DNA of 64,000 nt from Venturia oleaginea (lineage: Eukaryota; Ascomycota; Dothideomycetes; Venturiales; Venturiaceae): positions 62,001-126,000 of the forward strand of contig JABMLP010000014.1 in the NCBI GenBank assembly GCA_013176395.1, given 5' to 3'. Each line of letters starts with the position of its first letter. Position 1 is the first letter of the stretch. The notes beneath the pieces were generated by a model that was not told where the DNA came from, ran no database searches, and saw only the letters and a program-made list of their open reading frames with translations. A program made the position numbers and the translations under genes. Shown here piece by piece: positions 11,422-20,435 of the stretch.

Positions 11422-13055
11422 ATGGCCACTTCTTCGACAGACGATTTGAAACGAAACAGCGAGTTTAATGCCGAGCTAGAGACTTATGTTGATCTTCTCG
11501 AAAACGAAGGACTTACACAAATTAGCGATGCGCAAGAAAGACTTCGAGGAGAGCTGCAAATGACACCCTTGTTCTCCATGAGAATCAAACAAGCTGCTTT
11601 GAATCACGACATCGTCGACTTCGCTCAATACGCAGTTCTGGGCCACGTACTTCCCATGTCCTTCAATGGAGCAGTCGACGACTTGACTACCAGGATATCC
11701 GGTTCATCACTTGCTGGGCCAAACAGCAAACTATCCAACAACATCGATCCCGTTCTCCTCAATACTAACACCCCATGGTCTGCTTTCATCTGTGGTTCCC
11801 AAGGTAGCGGTAAGAGCCATACAATGTCGTGTATTCTCGAGAACTGCTTGCTACCGGAAGCTAAAATTGGAAAACTCGACTGTCCCTTGGCCGGTCTGGT
11901 ATTTCACTACGACAGCATGGATAGCAGTCATTGCGAAGCCGCACACTTGTGCTCGCAAGGCATCAGGGTCAATGTCCTGGTCTCGCCAAGCAACTACCAA
12001 AAACTGAAAACCAAATATAGCACCATTCCTGGTGCAGCTGAACATCTTCGAGTCCGGCGGCTTTGGCTCGATGATTCGCACCTCAATACCGAGCGTATCA
12101 AGCGACTGATGGCTTTTGGCGACGATAGCGAACAACCACCACTTTATTTGCAGGCAAGTTATTTGCCACCTTTGTATCTAGCTGATGCTAACAAGACTAC
12201 CTGCTAGACTTTACTAATGATTCTGCGGAGCATGGCCCTACAAACCGGAGGAGCTTCAACCTTTAATTACGATTTGTTTAAAGTACGCCTTAAAGAAGAA
12301 ATGTTCACTGATAAGCAAAACGGGCCTCTCAAACTTCGTTTAGACATCCTCGAAAGCTTCATAAAGACGAAATTGGGAGCCACTCAAGGCTCAAACTTGC
12401 TTTTGGGGCGCCCTGGAACGCTTACTATCGTGGACTTGACGGATCCCACTGTTGACACCAATACTGCCTGTGTCCTCTTCGACATCGCTCTGGCAATTTT
12501 TCTAGAAAAGACTACCACGTGTGGCAAGATCGTGGGCTTGGACGAGGCACACAATGTGAGGTCCCCAAAAATGCGGCGCTCATTTTACTGATTTTCTGTT
12601 TTCAATAGTACCTCCATAACGGCGCGGCATCTGAAAATTTCACGAACAACCTTCTCAAAGCCGTGCGAGAACAACGTCACCGTGCCACTCGGGTCGTCGT
12701 TGCAACTCAAGAGCCAACCGTGTCACCGAAATTTCTCAGCTTGAGCTCGATGACTTTTGTCCACGGCTTCAATTCTCCAGAATGGCTGGCTACACTGCGT
12801 GCGCATATAGCGGGGGCAGCCTCTGTATCAGATGAATTTCAAAAGAATGGCCGGAGGTTTCTTGATGCTATTGTGGAGCTTAACACAGGTGAGTCGTTTT
12901 TGTTCTCTCGATCAGCTCTGCTCGACGTGGAGGACGGAAAACCGGTGAAATTGGGCGCAAGGGTAAGAAAGTTTAGGACCCGACAGCGCCTTACGCATGA
13001 TGGTGGCCGGAGTAAGAATGCTACTGAGCAAGCGGGATTAGGCGGCAGTTCATAG
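11422..13055 (+). CDS. P-loop ATPase (HerA/VirB4-like fungal family), GC-AG intron
   Basis: Predicted nucleotide-driven ATPase of unknown role; 508 residues. Exons are 11422-12153, 12208-12555 and 12609-13055. Walker A GSQGSGKSHT lies at about 125-134 and Walker B KIVGLDEAHN ends exon 2 near residue 360. VVVATQEPTVSPKFLS follows as the sensor-like strand seen in HerA/FtsK-like ATPases. Intron 1 uses a GC donor (CAG|GCAAGT) with a perfect TGCTAAC branch and TAG acceptor; intron 2 is GTGAGG..TAG. Without the GC-AG intron the frame stops after YLADANKTTC, whereas splicing continues as TLLMILRSMALQTGG. Such proteins are frequent as uncharacterised ATPases in Leotiomycetes and other fungi. The HerA-like assignment is from motif order only. 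A decayed copy of the last ~35 codons follows at 13100-13265. Confidence 0.75.
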
Positions 13056-13099
13056 GCTGCGGGCTCAGGTATTTGCCTCAGAATGGAACGCATGATTGT

Positions 13100-13265
13100 T
13101 TGGCGATGTTGATGTTGAACAGAATTGACAGTGTTTTGACCGCGCAAGTTATTTCTATTCTCGAGGTCGGCTCTGCTCGATATAGTGGACGGATCTCCAG
13201 TTAAGCTAGGCGCGAATCTTGAAAAATTAAAGAACCAACAACTTTCGAAGAAAGGCGCGAGCTTG
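13100..13265 (+). pseudogene. Decayed duplicate of the ATPase C-terminal tail
   Basis: Sequence around 13140-13250 repeats 12890-13000: TCTCGAxxTCxGCTCTGCTCGAyrTxGxGGACGGA is recognisable in both, and the peptide DGSPVKLGANLEKLKNQQL parallels DGKPVKLGARVRKFRTRQRL. The upstream part is broken by stops in every frame. The open frame continuing to 13493 has no counterpart in the intact gene. It is best read as a remnant of a tandem paralogue or a partial duplication. Confidence 0.6.
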
Positions 13266-13879
13266 ATGTGTCTTTCATGGGAAGAGGAAGAGTGCGTTTC
13301 AGAGTACGGGGAGGGCGTGGGATGTGAAGAGAGGCTACGCTCTCGGCGAATGAAGAGACATTGCTCTTTCCAAGGGACTATTGCAAAGATGGCTGAGAGA
13401 GCCACAAAATGGGAAGATAATCGGGGACTGAGGTATGAACTGGTACCCTTTCCCATAATTTCCTACTTAATTGTTTACATTTGCTGTTCGTAGGTCGTTC
13501 TCTGCACTCTCGCCAAATTATGGAAGATCGGTTGTTCAGTTTGTGGTCCACCGAACGAGGCACTATATCTCTCACGGTTGCGCGACACTAACCCAAAGCG
13601 ACACGGCATCTTGCGCTCCACGGACCTTCCAAAGACTCTAGCGAAACGTACGACATCGCAAGGCACTTACTTTTAGGGATCGCTTCATAAATTTCGTGAT
13701 GAAAACTCGCGAGAACGAGAATTCATTGGCATTGTCTGGGATTATGTGGCTTTACTTGCAGTATAACACATAGCCGACGACACCTACAAAGCTTAAGATC
13801 TGTATAGGTATTGCGATTCACAGATCCCCCAATCTTCAGCTCTCGTTTCTTTAAGCTTTAACTACATTTGTGTTTGAAT
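13266..13879. other. Intergenic between ATPase remnant and cutinase
   Basis: An open frame to 13493 continues from the duplicated tail without recognisable domains. The rest is the cutinase promoter. A pyrimidine-rich tract precedes the ATG at 13880. Confidence 0.4.
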
Positions 13880-14789
13880 ATGAGGCCTTCCGCTATTCTG
13901 CTCTTCACAAGCGCTGTGGTAGCCATCCCACAGTCCAAAGGCTCGGGTAGTGCTGGATCAGAAGCCGTGAACCCATTGAAAGGCGGCAATGGAGCCAACA
14001 AACCAGGAACCGGAGTACAAGTCGCAAACGAATTGATCGAAGGCGCATGCAAAGATATCATTTTCATCATGGCGCGGGCGTCAACTGAACCGGTAAGCTA
14101 ATTCATCTTCACGAAGAACCTCAAATACTGAAAAGTGAAGGGTAACATGGGCGGATCAATGGGCCCCATGGTCTGCAAAGGCCTCCAAACAGCATACCCA
14201 GATCGCGTCGCATGTCAAGGCGTCGGCACACCATACAGCGCAGGAATAATAGATAACGTCCAACCCAAAGGCACGACAGCAGCAGCAATCGGCGAAGCAA
14301 CAAGAATGTTCAAAATGGCCGATACCAAATGTCCCAACTCCGTAATCCTATTCGGAGGATATAGGTTCGTCCCAAGCAAACCCGCTGCATCCCCATTCAC
14401 TCACCCAAACAAACCCCTAACATTGCTATTCTATCAGCCAAGGCTCAGCCGTAATGCACAACACCGTCGGTGCCCTCCCCGACCCTTTGAAAAAGAAAAT
14501 CATCGCCGGCGTCCTCTTCGGCGATACGCGGAATAAACAGGATAATGGACAGGTTCCCAACTACCCCAAAGACCAGGTTATGATTTTCTGCGATGCCGAG
14601 GATGGGGTTTGTGGGGGCGCGTTGAAGGTTACGAATGCGCATATGGTCTATGTTAGGAACGGAGATGGGCCGAAGGCTGTGGCGTTTTTGAAGGGGAAGG
14701 CGGATACGGTTTTGGGTGGTGGGGGGAAGGGGGCTGCGGCGCCTGCGGCGCCGGTTGCTGTTCCTCCTCCTGCGTCTGGGAGGGTGTAG
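13880..14789 (+). CDS. Cutinase-family serine esterase (CE5), secreted
   Basis: Predicted to hydrolyse cutin or related esters outside the cell. Exons are 13880-14092, 14141-14364 and 14438-14789, joining to 262 residues. The signal peptide MRPSAILLFTSAVVA is followed by a Gly/Ser-rich leader (residues about 20-45). The catalytic Ser is in GYSQGSA, assembled across the second intron (TAT AG|C CAA GGC). The Asp lies in CDAEDGVCGG and the His in NAHMVY. Paired cysteines (GACKD, MVCKGL, CDAEDGVC) match the family's disulfides, and MARASTEPG near residue 65 is the usual oxyanion region. The C-terminus ends in a low-complexity Gly/Ala/Pro tail. Intron 2 has an unusual donor, GTTCGT. The start was moved to the ATG at 13880 because the open frame upstream lacks ATG. 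Cutinases are typical of plant-associated fungi. Confidence 0.92.
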
Positions 14790-15798
14790 AGAGAATTATG
14801 GGTTAGATGCGATAGGTTCTTGTTGTTTTTGGTCCATGTTGGGAAGGAAACCATTGAACTTCCCAAAAGGATGTGTCCACCGCTATGCTAATCAAGTAGG
14901 CAATCTACCAGCCCTGTTCCAACGACCCGATATCATGTCTGTGAGGATATTTCAAGGAGTTGCTGGTATAGTTGAACAGAATCATTAATTGCAATCCGTG
15001 AGTGTGCGAAGGGAATAGGTGCCAGAGGCTGAAGTCTTTGTCGTTCTTTCCAAAAACCACGTGTATAGAAGTGTAAGGTCACGAATATCCATATATATCA
15101 CCGTGATAAAGAGCAAAGGTTTCTTCATCAATTCAGTGCCCTTCCCAGGGTCTCGAAACCTCAGGTCCCGTTAGTTTCAGATCCACCCAACTTCAGATCT
15201 TCGAGCGATCCTCTTCTTCGGATTTCCCTGCAAACTGGCCCAATTTCGATTTGACGTCGTTTCGGATGTACAAGGGGCGTCCAGTGCACAAGATAAACAA
15301 AAATTCACATGACCCCGTTAACCGACCCACCTCCTATTTCCTCCTCGCAGCATCTGAGACCATTGATAACTCATTAGTAAGCTTCCATACTATACTTCCG
15401 CAAATCAGCCATCACAAACTTGCAAGGTTCTAAACCCCACCTCCCATCACCGTGGCGCTGGATATTTCCAACCTCCATCCCAAGTACGCCCTCTCAAAGC
15501 CATCACACATCGTACCCATCAGCCCCAGCCCACACCACAGCCATCCTAGTCCCGCCGCCACAAAACAAAACGCCCATGCCGTTCAAGCCCGCGATGAACT
15601 CTTAGAAGAATACCCCGAGGTACCCTCTCCAATCCAGTAACGCTCAAGGGATACATATCTCCACCCATCTCCTCAAACGCATGTGGGAAGATGATATCGT
15701 ACAGCCAGAGATGGGATCGAGTATAAAGTACATAAGAGTCCCACAGACACACCCCGTACCCGCGCGAAAAGGCATCCGCTAACCCAACAAACCATGAT
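14790..15798. other. Intergenic with weak coding-like patches
   Basis: 3' flank of the cutinase, then Pro/His-rich short open frames at 15420-15640 and disconnected plus-frame patches to 15800 that do not join into a protein I recognise. Possibly a degraded gene. Confidence 0.3.
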
Positions 15799-16239
15799 TT
15801 GTTCCTAATGAATATATCCCAGTGCGTGCTACACAGCCTCAAGAAGCGCACCGCCCGATTGCATATTAGCGCTGAAGCTCTGCCCCGCCCGACGGGCTGT
15901 CGCTTGTCGAAAAGCCGGCCGAGATATATAGATATATGCGTGTTAGAAGCAGCTATAGTATCAAGAGCAAAGATTCACAGCCGACAAATTCCGTCTTACT
16001 TTCTCAATTGCGAGCTCCGCGCCATTCCAGAAAGCGGAGACGAGGGGCGTCTTATAGCCAGAGGTTTCGAGCAGTACAAGATAAAGCACCTCGACCCAAC
16101 CAGGTCCAAGAAGATTCCCTACTTACATTCCCGCGCTAACGTAGAGCCGGAGCATATTCGTCGCGTCCAAAAGGTCATAGTCGCTACCTTATTTCGTAGA
16201 GACGTCGATGAGTTCATTGCTGTTAGAATACAGTACTAG
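15799..16239 (+). pseudogene. Unassigned open frame ended by the Tc1 terminal repeat
   Basis: A 146-codon open frame whose last codons and stop (RIQY*) lie in the TA target and first bases of the Tc1/mariner element starting at 16231. If it was coding, the transposon cut it. Its contents (for example RRVQKVIVATLFRRDVDEF) match no family I know. It could equally be a chance frame, and it does not resume after the element at 17576. Confidence 0.25.
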
Positions 16240-16257
16240 GGCAAAAGTTTCCGTACA
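16231..16257 (+). repeat. Left terminal inverted repeat of Tc1 element
   Basis: 27-bp arm beginning CAGTACTAGGG, paired with 17547-17573. The matching block is AAGTTTCCGTACA plus the outer CAGTA. Confidence 0.85.
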
Positions 16258-16320
16258 ATTAAGCGAAAACGCGAAATCTACACCTCTCATTTTTTAACAC
16301 ATTATCTTTGCACTACCATT

Positions 16321-17415
16321 ATGCCACCTCAACGAAAGCCATTGACTCCTATAAACCCGCAGAGGCTTCCTAATCATCGTCTTACTCCATATCAACGCGG
16401 CAAAATTGATGCGCAGCGTGAAGCCGGGCTCAGTTTAGGCGCAATTGCGGCGCTACAAAAACTACCGCGTTCCACCATCCAATACAGCCTTGAAAAGGCC
16501 CCATTACGCCAGAACGGCGAATCCCTACCTTTCAGCGACCGGCCACGCTCGTATACAGACCGAGATGAACGATCTCTGTTACGCATTATACGTACGCAGC
16601 CTAAGTTAACGTACGAGGAGGTCAAAAGACAGGCTTGCATCGATTTTTCGAAGGATACCATCAGGAGGATATTGAAAGAGTACGGAATCGCAAATTGGAG
16701 GTCTGCAAGGCGCCCTTTCCTCACACAGGTACATGCTGACGCCAGGAAGCTCTGGGCAGAGCAGCACATCTCGTGGAAAGCTGAAGATTGGGCGAAGATT
16801 ATATGGTCTGACGAGTGCTCAGTTGAGCGAGGGACCGGCAAGGAAAGAACATGGTGTTTTCGCACACCAGGACAAAAATGGGAGACCTCAATGATTGATA
16901 CCTATAAGAAGGGTAAAGGAGTGTCTATCATGATTTGGGCATGCTTCTCTGGCCAAGTAGGGCGCTCTGAATTGTACATTCTTAAGCGTGACCTAGAGAG
17001 CAAGCGTCAAGGCTACTATACGAACTCGTATATCAAGTTACTCGACGAAATGCTACCTACAGTATACGAACCGGGCCTTAAATTTATGCAGGATAACGCG
17101 CCTATCCACAAAGCCAAAAAGACTATAGTCTGGTTTAAGGAAAACCTCATTCCACTACAAGATGCGCCGCCCCACAGTCCTGATATGAACCCGATTGAAA
17201 ACCTCTGGCGGAGGCTCAAGGAATCGGTCTACGAAGTGGAACCTATGATTGAATACGTTACTGGCGGTGTAGACAATATACGAGAGGTTCTAGGAGAAGC
17301 ACTTATTAAGGCCTGGCGGCTTATTGAACAACATTATTTTGATGCTGTACTTGAGTCAATGCCAAGGAGGGTTGAGGCATTACTGGCGGCAGATGGTTGG
17401 CACACAAAATACTAA
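16321..17415 (+). CDS. Tc1-family DDE transposase (DD34E), 364 aa
   Basis: Cut-and-paste transposase acting on the flanking TIRs in the nucleus. The N-terminus (about 20-55) is a helix-turn-helix region with GKIDAQREAGLSLGAIAAL and LPRSTIQY. A second HTH follows (LTYEEVKRQACIDFSKDTIR). The catalytic triad is WSDECS (D), MQDNAPIH (D) and NPIENLW (E), with 34 residues between the second D and the E. Length is normal and there is no stop or frameshift. The single exon starts 90 bp inside the left end. Potentially functional; activity cannot be judged from one copy. Confidence 0.93.
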   Translation: MPPQRKPLTPINPQRLPNHRLTPYQRGKIDAQREAGLSLGAIAALQKLPRSTIQYSLEKAPLRQNGESLPFSDRPRSYTDRDERSLLRIIRTQPKLTYEEVKRQACIDFSKDTIRRILKEYGIANWRSARRPFLTQVHADARKLWAEQHISWKAEDWAKIIWSDECSVERGTGKERTWCFRTPGQKWETSMIDTYKKGKGVSIMIWACFSGQVGRSELYILKRDLESKRQGYYTNSYIKLLDEMLPTVYEPGLKFMQDNAPIHKAKKTIVWFKENLIPLQDAPPHSPDMNPIENLWRRLKESVYEVEPMIEYVTGGVDNIREVLGEALIKAWRLIEQHYFDAVLESMPRRVEALLAADGWHTKY

Positions 17416-17546
17416 ATAGCTCACTGGATGGCTCATTTTGTAGCCCTGGTATTACTGAACAGTATACGAGAATATGAGCGAAAACGATCGCGTTGAAAGC
17501 GCGATAATGTAATTACAAGAATCACCATTTTTTGAGCGATCTCGGC

Positions 17547-17573
17547 TGTACGGAAACTTGTGCGACCCTACTG
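17547..17573 (-). repeat. Right terminal inverted repeat of Tc1 element
   Basis: Arm ending ...CCCTACTG, inverted partner of 16231-16257, followed by the TA duplication. Confidence 0.85.
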
Positions 17574-17575
17574 TA

Positions 17576-18686
17576 AGGGCGATCACCACATTGTGCACGT
17601 GATTGCATGTGACAGCACGTGATGCAGCATATATATTCCTCACTTCTGCCACGTAGATTAAATCAAGCTTGATCATCTTCACTCATTTTATCAATTGCTA
17701 TCCTCGAAATATCGTAATCCAAGCCCGGTGCGTTGGCGTACAGGGTAGATATGTACAGTACCGAAAAAATACCGCATAATAAAAAGAAAGGTGTAACCAC
17801 TCCTCAAACATAAATGCGAGAGCAGCGGTGAAAAACGCAGTGGTAGAATAACTGGTTCATCTTCGACCTTACGCTTTACCTAAGACTACATTATCCATAG
17901 ATATATATAGCTGCTGAAACCACATCATCACCAGCCACATTTACTCCCCACATGTCCTACTTAAGCGGAACGAGGTAACCCCTTAAATCTACCAAGCGTA
18001 ATCTAAATACCCGATTACTACTTCGAGTCATCCAGTCCGTGACACCATACGCCACCCACCATACACCATAGTATCCACCTCCTCCAAAAACCCACCATCT
18101 ATTAAAAGCCAAAATACATTCACCATGTCCCATTCACATCGCTAGAGTGTCATGCATGGATCAAGCCCTCCAGAAAAGTGCAGATACACTAAAGCCGTCA
18201 ATGTCCATGAACCGATAAACGTAAGCGTGAGAAAACATCATCTCCTCACTCCCCCACCGGCGCCATTCGTAAAAGCAAACGAGTCTGCAGAAATATAGCA
18301 ACAAAGTCCCAAACATAGCAAAGTACCCTCCCATCCATACTCTACAACAAACCCAAAGAGTTCCAATCGCCCCATCCCCAACACCTTTAACATCACACCA
18401 GGACAGAGTTTAAACACGCGTGAGTACGACATAATTTCCACAAACAAAAGTGCGAATAATGCCATGTCTATGACAGACGCCTACAAATCCATCAAGACCC
18501 GACGACTGAATCCCCGTATCATTCCTCACTATTCACCACGGCAGAGCCAAACAACTACAACTTACCATTCACAACCCTTACAAACCCAAAATATCACATC
18601 GCCATTCAAGCTATCCACCACACAAATGCCTCCGCCCAACTCTGAGCTAGAAAGCAAAAAGTCCCGTCAGAGAAATAGATGGAACT
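17576..18686. other. Intergenic between Tc1 and copia elements
   Basis: Apart from the CACGTG pair near 17600 I see no gene. A minus-strand open frame at 18238-18465 is hydrophobic, but no supporting splice structure or family was found. It might be a fragment cut off by the copia insertion. Confidence 0.4.
17596..17636 (+). promoter_or_regulatory. Paired CACGTG (E-box) sites with nearby TATA
   Basis: Two CACGTG palindromes at 17596-17601 and 17616-17621, 20 bp apart, followed by TATATAT at 17630. The layout resembles a promoter for bHLH factors (Cbf1/SREBP/Ino types bind such sites), but no gene follows that I can identify. Confidence 0.3.
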
Positions 18687-18854
18687 TGTTGGAAGGAGTA
18701 TCCTCATGCTATTGCCTCCACCTGCGCCAGCGTGGCTACTCTCTGTCACTGGAGTTTGTTTACTGCCCAATTGGGCTTAGTGTATTACTATATAGCTGAG
18801 ATCCTCCGGATCTCACCCTCAATACACTTGTTACTCAACTTTCATACTTCAACA
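18687..18854 (+). repeat. 5' LTR of copia element
   Basis: 168 bp, TG..CA ends. Contains TATATAG and just after it the perfect 8-bp-arm inverted repeat TGAGATCC/GGATCTCA around position 18810, probably in the transcribed R part. Confidence 0.93.
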
Positions 18855-18868
18855 GGTTATGAGCCCGG
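18855..18868 (+). promoter_or_regulatory. Primer-binding site, complementary to initiator tRNA-Met anticodon arm
   Basis: GGTTATGAGCCCGG abuts the 5' LTR. Its complement contains GGGCTCATAACC, the anticodon-arm sequence of eukaryotic initiator tRNA-Met (anticodon CAT), not the tRNA 3' end. Priming from an internal tRNA half is known for Drosophila copia; the equivalence here is inferred. Confidence 0.65.
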
Positions 18869-19052
18869 CATCACGCCGCGCGCTCCTCCGATATACAGCA
18901 CCTTACTGAGCATCACTGCTTCACATTTGTTGTTCATCATCGCTGCTGTTGTTGCTGCCGACGCTCCGCTACCCGGCGTACAGCACACCGTACCAGCACA
19001 GCACGGCACCCACCTTTACCTCTGAAGCAGACTTCAGACCACCTCTGTCATC

Positions 19053-20435
19053 ATGTCATCTTCCTTCAGCTTCAAGCTTGACCCCAACTCGCTGCCCAAG
19101 CTTTCTGCCCGCGGCGATAACTACACAGAATGGCGCTCCGCGTGGACTGTCGCACTCAGGTACGCTGGCCTCTGGCCGATCGTGTCTGGCAAGAAGACAA
19201 AGCCCGCCGCCGTCGCTGGGACTGGCGCAGAAGCTCGCGAGGAGCTCATCGACAAGTGGGACGCCGACGACAACAAGGCCATGGTCATGCTGCTCTCGTC
19301 GGTACACAACGACCTCACGATGTCCATCGCGTCGTGCGACACGTCACCCGAGGCCTGGAAACACCTCGGCAGCCGATTCGACCGCGATACCGGCAACGCG
19401 TCCATCACCCTCTTCCGGTCGCTCACAAACCTCCGCTACGCGGATGGAGACGACCTCAGACTACACCTGGACGAGTTCCATCAGCGATGGACTCGCATGG
19501 CAAAGCGATGCGCTGGCTCTTCACAGAGCGTCGCAAAAGCCATGAAGGCAATGTTTGAATCGGATGAGGTCAAGGGCTCATTCTTCCTGGCCACCCTACC
19601 AGATACTATGGACCACGTCATCGACAACCTCAGCTCTCGTGACGTTACCAAGTTTGTCGACATCGAACCCAAGATCCTCGACATCTCCGACAAGCACTCC
19701 CTCGACGCTGACTCCTCTACCGCGTACGCTGCGAAACAATCCGCCGCGCGCGGCGCCAAACAGAACCAAGGTGGCGCACGCGGAACGCGTCCGGCTACTA
19801 ATACTACCGAATGCTCCTGGTGCCGCAAGCACAACATGACGTTCATTGGGCACGCCTACACGAACTGTAACGAGCTCAAGAAACACAAGGAGCAACAGCA
19901 GCGCAAAGGCAACGGCGCGCCAAAGGAGACGAAGAATGGCGCAAAACGTCAAAAGGCGAACAACGCGAACGCCGCTGAATCATCAGACGATGAGGACGAC
20001 GAGGACAGCGCAACTGAGGTGGTGAGCTTCATAGCACATTACCGCGCCACCAACGCCACTGCCGGCGCAACCATTGACCTGACTGGATCACCACCGCAGT
20101 CGACGCGGACCACGATGATCAACGTAAACGGCAAGCAATCACGCGAAACTATAAGTGCTCACGCCGCAATACGTCGGCCCTCAGCAATCGATCCTCCCAC
20201 AGTATGGCTTCTTGACACTGGTGCCTCGCGGCACATGACTGGCTGCGCCGATGATTTCGTGTCCTTGTCACCCAAGCAAGGAACGATCACGGTGGCCGGC
20301 GGTATCAAGTTACCCATCAATGGTGTTGGACTCGTTCGATTACGCTGCAGAATGCCTGACAGATCCACCAAGATCGTCGAACTGACCAACGTCCTCTACA
20401 GTAGCGAGCTCTATGGTACACGGCTCTTCTCCTAG
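19053..20435 (+). CDS. copia Gag and protease part of the polyprotein
   Basis: 461-codon frame. The UBN2/Gag-type capsid region starts with SFKLDPNSLPKLSARGDNYT. A zinc-knuckle-like CSWCRKHNMTFIGHAYTNC (CX2CX9HX4C, longer than the usual CX2CX4HX4C) is followed by a lysine-rich and acidic linker. The aspartic protease has the motif LLDTGASRHMTG near residue 390. It ends in TAG at 20433-20435. The next codons continue in the same frame into the integrase region (SYVRHHHNLELHGK), so the stop splits one original polyprotein inside the pre-integrase segment, not at the Gag-Pol boundary. Confidence 0.9.
   Translation: MSSSFSFKLDPNSLPKLSARGDNYTEWRSAWTVALRYAGLWPIVSGKKTKPAAVAGTGAEAREELIDKWDADDNKAMVMLLSSVHNDLTMSIASCDTSPEAWKHLGSRFDRDTGNASITLFRSLTNLRYADGDDLRLHLDEFHQRWTRMAKRCAGSSQSVAKAMKAMFESDEVKGSFFLATLPDTMDHVIDNLSSRDVTKFVDIEPKILDISDKHSLDADSSTAYAAKQSAARGAKQNQGGARGTRPATNTTECSWCRKHNMTFIGHAYTNCNELKKHKEQQQRKGNGAPKETKNGAKRQKANNANAAESSDDEDDEDSATEVVSFIAHYRATNATAGATIDLTGSPPQSTRTTMINVNGKQSRETISAHAAIRRPSAIDPPTVWLLDTGASRHMTGCADDFVSLSPKQGTITVAGGIKLPINGVGLVRLRCRMPDRSTKIVELTNVLYSSELYGTRLFS

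Larger units (their letters stand above)
16231..17573 (+). mobile_element. Complete Tc1/mariner transposon (1343 bp)
   Basis: Flanked by TA (16229-16230 and 17574-17575). The ends are inverted: CAGTACTAGGGCAAAAGTTT at the left and the reverse complement of the right end, CAGTAGGGTCGCACAAGTTT, continuing CCGTACA in both (21 of 27 positions identical). Sub-terminal gcgaaaacg motifs occur on both sides. It encloses one uninterrupted transposase gene. Confidence 0.92.

Noticed and set aside
18238..18465. Hydrophobic 75-codon minus frame as a membrane-protein gene
   Set aside because: No upstream exon or start context fits and no family was recognised; mentioned only in the intergenic entry.
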